In this document: positions 1-5,353 of the stretch, piece by piece | Layout: each line of letters starts with the position of its first letter | How positions within the stretch are numbered: the stretch's first letter is position 1 | NCBI GenBank assembly: GCA_964635015.1 | Contig: CAZWMS010000056.1 | Span: forward strand, 1 to 5,353 | Direction of reading: 5' to 3' | Length of the DNA stretch: 5,353 nucleotides | DNA from: CAJWPI01 sp964635015 | GTDB lineage: Bacteria; Pseudomonadota; Gammaproteobacteria; Magnimaribacterales; Magnimaribacteraceae | Made by a program: the position numbers and the translations under genes | The notes under the pieces: generated by a model | What the model was told of the DNA's origin: nothing | Database searches by the model: none | The model's input: only the letters and a program-made list of their open reading frames with translations

Positions 1-1
1 A

Positions 2-784
2 AGAAAAAGATTAAAAGGTAATGATTTTTGTATTATCAAACTAGGTAAATCAGGAAAAATCTCAATAGTCGAGATTGATACAAGTTTTTTTAACGGAAAC
101 CAACCAGAATACATTTCATTAGACGTTTGTTTTTCTAATAATAATAAATTTATTTGGAAGAATATTTTAAAAAAGAAAAAACTTAAACCTAATGCAATCC
201 ACCAATTCAAAGTTCAGAACTGTACCGCAATTAATTTTGTTAGATTAAATATTTTTCCAGATGGTGGAATTGCTAGATTAAAACTATTAGGTGACATGAG
301 TTTAAATCTAAAAAAATCAAACAAAGTTATAGATTTGGCCAGTGTTTTAAATGGAGCAAAAATTGTAGCATGTAGTGATGAGCATTTTGGAAAAGCAGAA
401 AATATTATAGCTCCAGGTAAATCTATTAACATGGGTAATGGATGGGAAACTAAAAGAAGAAGAGGTAAGGGGTATGACTGGATAATAATTAAGTTAGCAG
501 TAACTGGATTTATTGATAAATTTAATATTCAAACTCATTATTTTAAAGGTAATTATCCTGCTAGTTTTTCTATTCAAGGGTCATTAATAAAGGATGAAAA
601 AAATACTAAAGATATTGTAAACATGAGTAAAAAATGGAATACAATAATTACTAAAACTAATTTAAAACCACATCATCAATTAATCGTAAAAAATAAATTT
701 AAAAGCCAAAAATTTAATTTAGTTAAATTAAATATATATCCTGATGGAGGTATTTCACGCTTAAGAGTTTTTGGTAAAATTTAA
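2..784 (+). CDS. alc: Allantoicase (allantoate amidinohydrolase), C-terminal part, 5' end outside window
   Basis: Hydrolyses allantoate to (S)-ureidoglycolate plus urea (EC 3.5.3.4) in the cytoplasm, a late step of purine/ureide breakdown. The frame is open from base 2 to the TAA at 782-784, giving 260 visible residues; the ATG at 296 is an internal methionine, not the start. Allantoicase is a tandem duplication of one domain, and both copies are visible. Repeat 1 begins inside the RKR..GNDF segment (bases 2-28) and ends at NIFPDGGIARLKLLG (248-292). Repeat 2 includes DLASVLNGAKIVACSDEHFG, the MGNGWETKRRR motif, YDWIIIKL and NIYPDGGISRLRVFG (731-775). The two PDGG motifs lie 161 codons apart. 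By alignment to repeat 2, about 50 residues of repeat 1 plus any N-terminal extension are missing, which fits the family length of about 330-350. No internal stop or frameshift is seen. The next gene starts 5 nt downstream and encodes the next enzyme. Function is assigned from family motifs and context. Confidence 0.93.
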   Translation, partial: RKRLKGNDFCIIKLGKSGKISIVEIDTSFFNGNQPEYISLDVCFSNNNKFIWKNILKKKKLKPNAIHQFKVQNCTAINFVRLNIFPDGGIARLKLLGDMSLNLKKSNKVIDLASVLNGAKIVACSDEHFGKAENIIAPGKSINMGNGWETKRRRGKGYDWIIIKLAVTGFIDKFNIQTHYFKGNYPASFSIQGSLIKDEKNTKDIVNMSKKWNTIITKTNLKPHHQLIVKNKFKSQKFNLVKLNIYPDGGISRLRVFGKI

Positions 785-789
785 TCAAA

Positions 790-1284
790 ATGAATCTTAT
801 TATAAAAAAAATTAATCAAGAAAATTTTTTGAAGTATGGTCAATTAATTACTACAAAAAATATAAAAGGTGAAAATATTAACGATAACACATCAAAAAGT
901 TTTTATGATTTAGTAGATATAGAAATTCTCGGTGAAAACAGAGAATGTAGAGTCAATATCTTCAATGCAAAAAAAAGATCTTTTCCATTAAAGCTTGAAA
1001 TGCTTGAAAATCATCCTTTTAGTTCTCAGGCATTCATCCCTTTAAAAGATACTATTTTTATAGTTGTAGCAGCTCCTATTTCTAAAGTACCTGATTTAAA
1101 TAAACTTGAAGCATTTAAAGTTCCTGCTCAAGAAGGTGTTAATTTTAAGCCTAAAGTTTGGCATTTTCCACTGATTGCGACTGAAGATTCAAATTTTTTA
1201 ACAATTGATAAAAAAGATTCTAAAAATAATCTTGAAATTTATAAATTTCAAAATAACGATAATATTTTTCTAAATTATGAATAA
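790..1284 (+). CDS. allA: Ureidoglycolate lyase (AllA family)
   Basis: Splits ureidoglycolate into glyoxylate and urea (EC 4.3.2.3), using the product of the allantoicase encoded just upstream. The 164-residue length is close to E. coli AllA (about 160). From memory of that protein, conserved blocks appear in order: F..YG near residues 13-17, YDL at 39-41, LENHPFSSQAFIPL at 72-85, PDLNKLEAF at 101-109, QEGVNFKPKVWHFPL at 114-128 and FLTID at 136-140. The family has a cupin-like barrel fold; the GVN...VWH segment is its most recognisable signature and is intact. No signal peptide or membrane segment is seen, so the protein is cytoplasmic. There is no clear Shine-Dalgarno before ATG 790, and the gap to the upstream stop is 5 nt, so translation probably depends on ribosomes arriving from allantoicase. 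Its 3' end overlaps the ABC ATPase gene by 8 nt. The C-terminal tail after residue 140 is Lys/Asn-rich and weakly conserved. Confidence 0.93.
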   Translation: MNLIIKKINQENFLKYGQLITTKNIKGENINDNTSKSFYDLVDIEILGENRECRVNIFNAKKRSFPLKLEMLENHPFSSQAFIPLKDTIFIVVAAPISKVPDLNKLEAFKVPAQEGVNFKPKVWHFPLIATEDSNFLTIDKKDSKNNLEIYKFQNNDNIFLNYE

Positions 1285-2782
1285 TCATCTTATTGAATTT
1301 AAAAATATAACTAAAAATTTTCCACGAGTTATAGCAAATAAAAATGTTTCATTTAATATCAAAAAATCTTCTGTACATGCATTGTTAGGTGAAAATGGAG
1401 CAGGAAAGTCAACTCTTGTTAAAGTTCTATATGGATTATTACAACCTGAAGAAGGTCATATTAATTTTAACAATCAAAAATTAAAAATCAGTTCGCCATC
1501 TGATGCAAGAAAAAATGGAATTGGAATGGTTTTTCAACATTTTTCACTTTTTGAATCTTTAACTGTTAGAGATAATTTAATCTTGGGTATAGATGAAAAT
1601 ATTTCTTATTCAAAACTTCAAAATAAATTAGAGGATATATCTTCTAAGTACAATCTCCCACTGGATCTTGATGCTCCAATAACTGCACTTTCTGCTGGAG
1701 AAAAACAAAGAGTTGAGATTGTAAGAATTCTTTTACAGGATCCGCAATTATTAATTATGGATGAACCTACATCAGTTTTAACTCCTCAAGAAGTTAGTAG
1801 TTTGTTTGAAACTTTAAACTCTCTTGTATCTGAAGGTAGAACTATTCTTTATATAACTCATAAACTAGAAGAGGTAATTTCTTTATGTGATACAGTAACT
1901 ATTATGAGAAATGGCGAGGTCATAGATACCTCTTCGATTGAAAATCAAACTGCTGAATCTTTAGCTACTAAAATGCTAGGTCAAAAATTAGAAGAATTAC
2001 AGAAAGATAATTCTCATGTAAAAAATGAAGTTAATTTCATTACTAAAAATATTTCTTGCGAATATAATGATCCATTTTTTACTGATATTAAAAACGTATC
2101 TTTGGAGGTAAAAAAAGGAGAAATATTTGGCATTGCAGGAGTAGCTGGAAATGGACAATCTGAATTAATGGATATTTTAGTTGGTGAAAATAACAGGATT
2201 GATTCTGGGGAAATTATTTTTAAAAATATTAATATTGAAAATTTTGATCCACAACAAAGAAGAAACCTATCTATTGCATTTGTTCCTGAAAATAGATTAG
2301 GTCATAGTGCTGTACCAGAGTTAACTTTATCAGAAAATATTTTATTAAGTCAATTTGCTAATAATCAATTTTCCAAGTATGGTATTATTGATAATAAATT
2401 TATAGAAAAACATACCAATACTGTAATTAAAAACTTTAACGTAGTAACTCCAGGTTCAGATGCTAAAGCTTCTAGCTTATCAGGAGGTAATTTACAAAAA
2501 TTTGTTATAGGAAGGGAAATTACATCAAGTCCTGAATTATTGATCATATCACATCCCACATGGGGCATTGATGCTGGCGCAGAACATTCTATTCGTGAGT
2601 CTTTGATCAACTTATCTAAAAATGGAACTTCAATCATTGTTATTTCCCAAGACCTTGATGAATTAATTGAAATAACTCATCGAATGTCAGTTATTTATAA
2701 TGGTCATTTATCTGAGCCTTTTAATACTAAAGATATTGATATAACAAAATTAGGATTATTAATGGGTGGAAAAAATGATTAA
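1277..2782 (+). CDS. BMP-family (purine/nucleoside-type) ABC importer, double ATP-binding protein, NupO-like
   Basis: Cytoplasmic energising subunit of the importer, 501 residues with two fused ABC domains, the layout of NupO/YufO and RbsA-type sugar and nucleoside importers. Domain 1 has a full motif set: Walker A GENGAGKST (38-46), Q-loop Q87 in FQHFSLFESLTV, signature LSAGEKQ (138-144), Walker B LLIMDE (158-163) with catalytic E163, and switch H195 in ITHKLEE. Domain 2 is degenerate in places: its Walker A position reads GVAGNGQSE (288-296) without the GKS/T lysine, Walker B reads LLIISHPTWGID (421-432) with S-H in place of D-E, and the switch histidine is Q458 in ISQDLDE. Its signature LSGGNLQK (401-408) is intact. 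This asymmetry is usual for the BMP-linked family and leaves one competent ATP site. The start ATG lies inside the end of allA in an ATGAATAA junction, suggesting translational coupling. The family includes nucleoside, purine and related importers; the ligand here is inferred only from the ureide genes. Confidence 0.93.
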   Translation: MNNHLIEFKNITKNFPRVIANKNVSFNIKKSSVHALLGENGAGKSTLVKVLYGLLQPEEGHINFNNQKLKISSPSDARKNGIGMVFQHFSLFESLTVRDNLILGIDENISYSKLQNKLEDISSKYNLPLDLDAPITALSAGEKQRVEIVRILLQDPQLLIMDEPTSVLTPQEVSSLFETLNSLVSEGRTILYITHKLEEVISLCDTVTIMRNGEVIDTSSIENQTAESLATKMLGQKLEELQKDNSHVKNEVNFITKNISCEYNDPFFTDIKNVSLEVKKGEIFGIAGVAGNGQSELMDILVGENNRIDSGEIIFKNINIENFDPQQRRNLSIAFVPENRLGHSAVPELTLSENILLSQFANNQFSKYGIIDNKFIEKHTNTVIKNFNVVTPGSDAKASSLSGGNLQKFVIGREITSSPELLIISHPTWGIDAGAEHSIRESLINLSKNGTSIIVISQDLDELIEITHRMSVIYNGHLSEPFNTKDIDITKLGLLMGGKND

Positions 2783-3842
2783 TTTTTTACCAACGATAGT
2801 GTCTCGACCTCAATCATCAAACATTATGAATTTTATAGTTCCTGTTATAGCAATTGTTTTGACATTAATTACTGGTTCAACAATCTTCTCTATAATGGGT
2901 TTTAATCCATTTTTTGCTTTACACACTTTTTTTATTTCTCCTATTTCTAGTGCATATGGGATTTCAGAATTACTGGTTAAAGCAACACCTTTAGCACTCA
3001 TAGCTATTGGATTGTCTTTTTGTTTTAAAAATAATATTTATAATATTGGCGCTGAAGGACAATTGACAATGGGGGCTATATTTGGAGGCGGTATAGGAAT
3101 TTATTTTTATGATACTAATGGGTTTTGGTTACTTCCTTTAATGGTTATTTTTGGAGCTATTGGAGGAGCTCTTTGGGGATTGATACCTGCATTGTTAAAA
3201 ACTAAATTTAATACAAATGAAATCCTAACAAGTTTAATGTTAGTTTATGTTTCATTACTTATATTAGATTATTTAGTTGTAGGTCCATGGAAGGATCCTC
3301 ATGGTTATAGTTTTCCAAAAACTAGACAGTTTAGTGATTCTGGAAGAATGCCATTGTTATTTGATGGATTAAGAATTCACATAGGATTAATTATTACACT
3401 AGTTTTAATATTTATTTCTTGGTTCATATTTTCAAAAACATTACTGGGATTTCAGTTAAAAGTATCAGGTTTTAGTCCAACAGCAGCAAGATATGCTGGA
3501 TTCAATAAAAATACTTTAATATATTTAGCTTTTGGTATTTGTGGTGCTTTTGCTGGTATAGCTGGTCTTGCAGAAGTTTCAGGTCCGATTGGTTTATTAT
3601 ACAGGGACATCTCCCCAAACTACGGTTTTACTGCAATCATAGTTGCTTTTTTAGGAAGACTTCACCCAATTGGTATCATTTTTGCATCTCTTGTAATTGC
3701 TTTGACCTATCTAGGAGCAGAAGACGCTCAATTATTTATGCAAATTCCTTCTGCAGTTGGTTTTGTATTTCAAGGATTGGTTTTATTTTATCTTTTAGGA
3801 GCAGATCTTTTAGTTAATTATAAAATAGAGTTTAAGAAATAA
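2775..3842 (+). CDS. BMP-family ABC importer permease subunit 1, NupP-like
   Basis: Inner-membrane channel subunit of the BPD_transp_2 family (livH/rbsC/nupP group), 355 residues from ATG 2775. Hydrophobic segments include about residues 19-41, 66-84, 97-112, 118-141 and 150-169, with several more to the C-terminus, ending in GFVFQGLVLFYLLGADLL. Family landmarks are the NIYNIGAEGQLTMGA block (87-101) and KFNTNEILTSLML (144-156). Length matches the longer of the two permeases in NupOPQ-type systems. Start choice: ATG 2775 gives an 8 nt overlap with the ATPase gene (ATGATTAA), the same arrangement as at the allA/ATPase junction, and has GGA 4 nt upstream. An in-frame GTG at 2766 would add three residues (M-E-K) and has AGGA 10 nt upstream, so it cannot be excluded. 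The second permease follows after 1 nt; the pair would form a heterodimer. Confidence 0.92.
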   Translation: MINFLPTIVSRPQSSNIMNFIVPVIAIVLTLITGSTIFSIMGFNPFFALHTFFISPISSAYGISELLVKATPLALIAIGLSFCFKNNIYNIGAEGQLTMGAIFGGGIGIYFYDTNGFWLLPLMVIFGAIGGALWGLIPALLKTKFNTNEILTSLMLVYVSLLILDYLVVGPWKDPHGYSFPKTRQFSDSGRMPLLFDGLRIHIGLIITLVLIFISWFIFSKTLLGFQLKVSGFSPTAARYAGFNKNTLIYLAFGICGAFAGIAGLAEVSGPIGLLYRDISPNYGFTAIIVAFLGRLHPIGIIFASLVIALTYLGAEDAQLFMQIPSAVGFVFQGLVLFYLLGADLLVNYKIEFKK

Positions 3843-3843
3843 T

Positions 3844-4713
3844 ATGAATATTGATTTAATTATAGGAATAATACAAATTATATTGATAGCTACTACTCCA
3901 TTAGTATTTGCAGGAATAGGTGAATTAGTAACTGAGAAATCTGGTGTACTTAATCTAGGTGTAGAGGGAATGATGTTAGTTGGTGCTGTATCAGCATTTG
4001 TTACTCTTGTTATCACTAAAAGTTATATATTGGCATTTCTTGTTTCAATATTATCGGGGATATTCATGTCAGGTTTATTTGCTTTTTTAGTATTGATATT
4101 AATGTCTAATCAAGTAGCAACTGGTTTAGCACTTACGATTTTTGGTATTGGCTTAAGTTCAGTAATAGGCAAAGCTTATATAGGTACACCCATAGTTGGA
4201 ATGACACCTTGGTATTTTGTTATCTTTTCATTTGTAATCGTTTTTATAGTTAGTTATTTTTTTTATAAAACAAAATCAGGTTTGATTTTGAGGGCTGTAG
4301 GTGAATCTCACAATTCAGCACATGCTTTAGGTTATAGTGTATTGCAAATAAGATTTTATGCGATAATTTTTGGTGGCTCTATGTGTGCATTAGCTGGGTC
4401 TTATATGTCAATTTGTTATGCCCCAATGTGGCAGGAAGGAATGACTGCTGGAAGAGGGTGGATAGCACTTGCTTTAGTTGTTTTTGCAACTTGGAAACCG
4501 GAAAGAGTGTTGATTGGAGCATACATTTTTGGCGGAGTTACTATTCTGCAAATGAATTTACAGGCATTTGGCTTAAGGTTACCAGGTCAGTTTTTTAATA
4601 TGGCCCCATATATTGCCACAATGATAGTTTTGGTCTTAATTTCAAGTAATAGGCTGAGAATTAAATTAAGTGCTCCAGCTTCATTAACCATACCTTTTTA
4701 TAAAGGTCGATAA
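3844..4713 (+). CDS. BMP-family ABC importer permease subunit 2, NupQ-like
   Basis: Second inner-membrane channel subunit, 289 residues, of the same permease family as its neighbour but shorter, as is typical of the NupQ/YufQ partner. The diagnostic block is GIGELVTEKSGVLNLGVEGMMLVGA (24-48), followed by SNQVATGLALTIFGIGLSSVIG. The C-terminal part has ERVLIGAYIFGGVTILQMNLQAFG, then a final hydrophobic segment PYIATMIVLVLISS and a short basic tail ending KGR. Most of the chain is hydrophobic with about eight or more membrane-spanning stretches. The start codon lies 1 nt after the stop of permease 1, with only a weak AAGA-like Shine-Dalgarno, so coupled translation is likely. It is followed by a 96 nt gap before the binding-protein gene. 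The role as partner of the upstream permease rests on family similarity and adjacency, and is strongly supported. Confidence 0.92.
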   Translation: MNIDLIIGIIQIILIATTPLVFAGIGELVTEKSGVLNLGVEGMMLVGAVSAFVTLVITKSYILAFLVSILSGIFMSGLFAFLVLILMSNQVATGLALTIFGIGLSSVIGKAYIGTPIVGMTPWYFVIFSFVIVFIVSYFFYKTKSGLILRAVGESHNSAHALGYSVLQIRFYAIIFGGSMCALAGSYMSICYAPMWQEGMTAGRGWIALALVVFATWKPERVLIGAYIFGGVTILQMNLQAFGLRLPGQFFNMAPYIATMIVLVLISSNRLRIKLSAPASLTIPFYKGR

Positions 4714-4751
4714 GATATCCACTAAATTACAAAATATTATTTATAGAATCG

Positions 4752-4780
4752 TTGAGAGGAAGTTAGAAAAGGTGTTGAAT
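4752..4780 (+). promoter_or_regulatory. Possible sigma70-type promoter for the binding-protein gene
   Basis: TTGAGA at 4752-4757 matches five of six bases of the -35 consensus. After a 17 nt spacer, TTGAAT at 4775-4780 matches four of six of the -10 consensus, including its last three bases. Transcription would begin near 4787, leaving a short leader of about 20-25 nt with the Shine-Dalgarno. A separate promoter would allow the binding protein to be made in excess over the membrane complex, which is common for ABC importers. In DNA this AT-rich, such matches arise by chance, so this is a suggestion only. No GC-rich hairpin with a T-run is seen in 4714-4809, so readthrough from the upstream operon is equally possible. 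Confidence 0.3.
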
Positions 4781-4796
4781 AACAATTATTTTTAAC

Positions 4797-4804
4797 AGGT
4801 GAGG
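4797..4804 (+). promoter_or_regulatory. Strong Shine-Dalgarno fixing the GTG start of the binding protein
   Basis: AGGTGAGG lies 5 nt before GTG 4810 and is close to the anti-Shine-Dalgarno complement. It is the only strong ribosome binding site in the window; the other starts have weak sites or rely on overlap. It supports GTG 4810 as the start of the signal-peptide-bearing protein. The site is flanked by TTAAC (4792-4796) and GTTAA (4804-4808), which could pair and place most of it in a 7 nt loop. Confidence 0.7.
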
Positions 4805-4809
4805 TTAAG

Positions 4810-5353
4810 GTGATTAAACTATCGAAATTTATATTTATTACACTAGCTTTTTTTGGGTTATCTTTGAGCCAAGTATATGCTGACGCAAAGAAAGTTGGAT
4901 TTATTTACATAGGTCCCCCAGGAGATCATGGTTGGACGTATATGCATGATAAGGGTAGACTGTATGCTGAGAGTGTTTTAGGAGATTCAATTAGCACAAC
5001 ATATATAGAGAATGTACCTGAAAATGCTGATGCAGTGAGAGCAATAAGAAAACTTGCTTCTTCTGGTCATGATTTAATTTTTACAACTTCTTTTAACTAT
5101 ATGGATCAAACTCTTGAAGTAGCTAATGAATTTCCAAATGTTAAATTCGAACATGCAACTGGGTATAAAAGAACTGACAATGTGTCTACATATTCAGCTA
5201 GATTTTATGAAGGTAGAACTATATCAGGTCATATAGCGGGCAATCTGACAAAGTCTAATATTATAGGGTATATAGCTTCATTTCCTATTCCTGAGGTTGT
5301 AAGGGGTATTAACGCCTTTTACTTAGCAGCTTCTAAAGTAAATCCAGATATCA
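4810..5353 (+). CDS. BMP-family periplasmic solute-binding protein, N-terminal half, runs off right edge
   Basis: Ligand-capturing component of the importer encoded upstream. The visible part is 181 codons from GTG 4810, open to the edge; family members are usually about 330-360 residues, so about half is missing. Residues 1-24 form a Sec signal peptide: Lys at 3 and 6, a hydrophobic core FIFITLAFFGL, then a VYA|D cleavage site. There is no cysteine near the site, so the protein should be free in the periplasm, unlike the BmpA/PnrA-type lipoproteins. The mature part opens with KVGFIYIGPPGDHGWTYMHDKGR (28-50), the hallmark of the BMP domain (basic membrane protein family, PF02608). Further landmarks are YSARFYEGR (128-136) and FPIPEVVRGINAF (158-170). 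Characterised BMP proteins bind nucleosides, purines or related compounds; the neighbouring allantoicase and ureidoglycolate lyase favour a purine or ureide ligand here. The gene follows the permeases after 96 nt. Confidence 0.93.
   Translation, partial: MIKLSKFIFITLAFFGLSLSQVYADAKKVGFIYIGPPGDHGWTYMHDKGRLYAESVLGDSISTTYIENVPENADAVRAIRKLASSGHDLIFTTSFNYMDQTLEVANEFPNVKFEHATGYKRTDNVSTYSARFYEGRTISGHIAGNLTKSNIIGYIASFPIPEVVRGINAFYLAASKVNPDI

Noticed and set aside
214..432. Reverse-strand ORF of 72 residues
   Set aside because: It lies wholly antisense to allantoicase, has no recognisable motif and no upstream ribosome site.
296..784. Stand-alone single-domain allantoicase starting at ATG 296
   Set aside because: The same frame is open upstream to base 2 and encodes a homologous first repeat; 296 is an internal methionine directly after the repeat 1 PDGG...LLGD segment.
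2365..2637. Reverse-strand ORF of 90 residues
   Set aside because: Antisense to the conserved second ABC domain, with no family resemblance; a shadow of that gene.
2810..3001. Reverse-strand ORF of 63 residues
   Set aside because: Antisense to the start of permease 1, with no motif and no separate signals.
3539..3817. Forward ORF of 92 residues rich in Cys, Ser and Arg
   Set aside because: Out-of-frame reading of permease 1; its composition is typical of a frame-shifted membrane protein gene, and permease 1 is intact through this stretch.
3810..4016. Reverse-strand ORF of 68 residues
   Set aside because: Antisense across the permease 1/permease 2 junction and the conserved GELVTEKSG block; no support.
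4383..4598. Forward ORF of 71 residues
   Set aside because: Out-of-frame shadow inside permease 2, which is intact.
4714..4809. Rho-independent terminator or purine riboswitch between permease 2 and the binding protein
   Set aside because: No GC-rich stem followed by a T-run is present, and the gap is short with no recognisable purine aptamer core. Only weak AT hairpins are seen.
1..5353. Mobile element, CRISPR array, tRNA or other RNA gene
   Set aside because: No transposase or integrase, no spaced direct repeats, no tRNA-like cloverleaf, and almost all of the window is accounted for by coding sequence.

Overview
The window holds one continuous run of co-directional (+ strand) genes from an AT-rich bacterium (roughly 30% GC by eye). 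The genes are packed tightly, with 1-5 nt gaps or 8 nt overlaps, and every complete gene ends in TAA. The final gene encodes an exported solute-binding protein with an ordinary Sec signal peptide and no lipobox cysteine, so a Gram-negative cell with a periplasm is likely. The low GC, compactness and gene content fit a streamlined marine alphaproteobacterium, but that placement is inference; no phylogenetic marker is present.

Layout: (1) positions 2-784, the C-terminal part of allantoicase, which runs in from the left edge and shows parts of both copies of the duplicated allantoicase domain; (2) 790-1284, ureidoglycolate lyase (AllA type); (3) 1277-2782, a double-domain ABC ATPase of the BMP/nucleoside (NupO-like) importer family; (4) 2775-3842 and (5) 3844-4713, the two membrane permeases of the same importer (NupP- and NupQ-like); (6) a 96 nt gap, the only real intergenic space, with a possible promoter and a strong Shine-Dalgarno; (7) 4810 to the right edge, the N-terminal half of the BMP-family periplasmic binding protein.

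The genes read as one functional unit. The importer brings in a purine-related compound. The two enzymes carry out the last ureide steps: allantoate to ureidoglycolate plus urea, then ureidoglycolate to glyoxylate plus urea. The linkage suggests that the transported ligand is a purine base, a nucleoside or a ureide such as allantoin, used as a nitrogen source. The sequence does not say which. Earlier pathway steps (uricase, allantoinase) are not in the window and could lie to the left. All parts belong to known families. I see no sign of a wholly new system, mobile element, CRISPR array or RNA gene.
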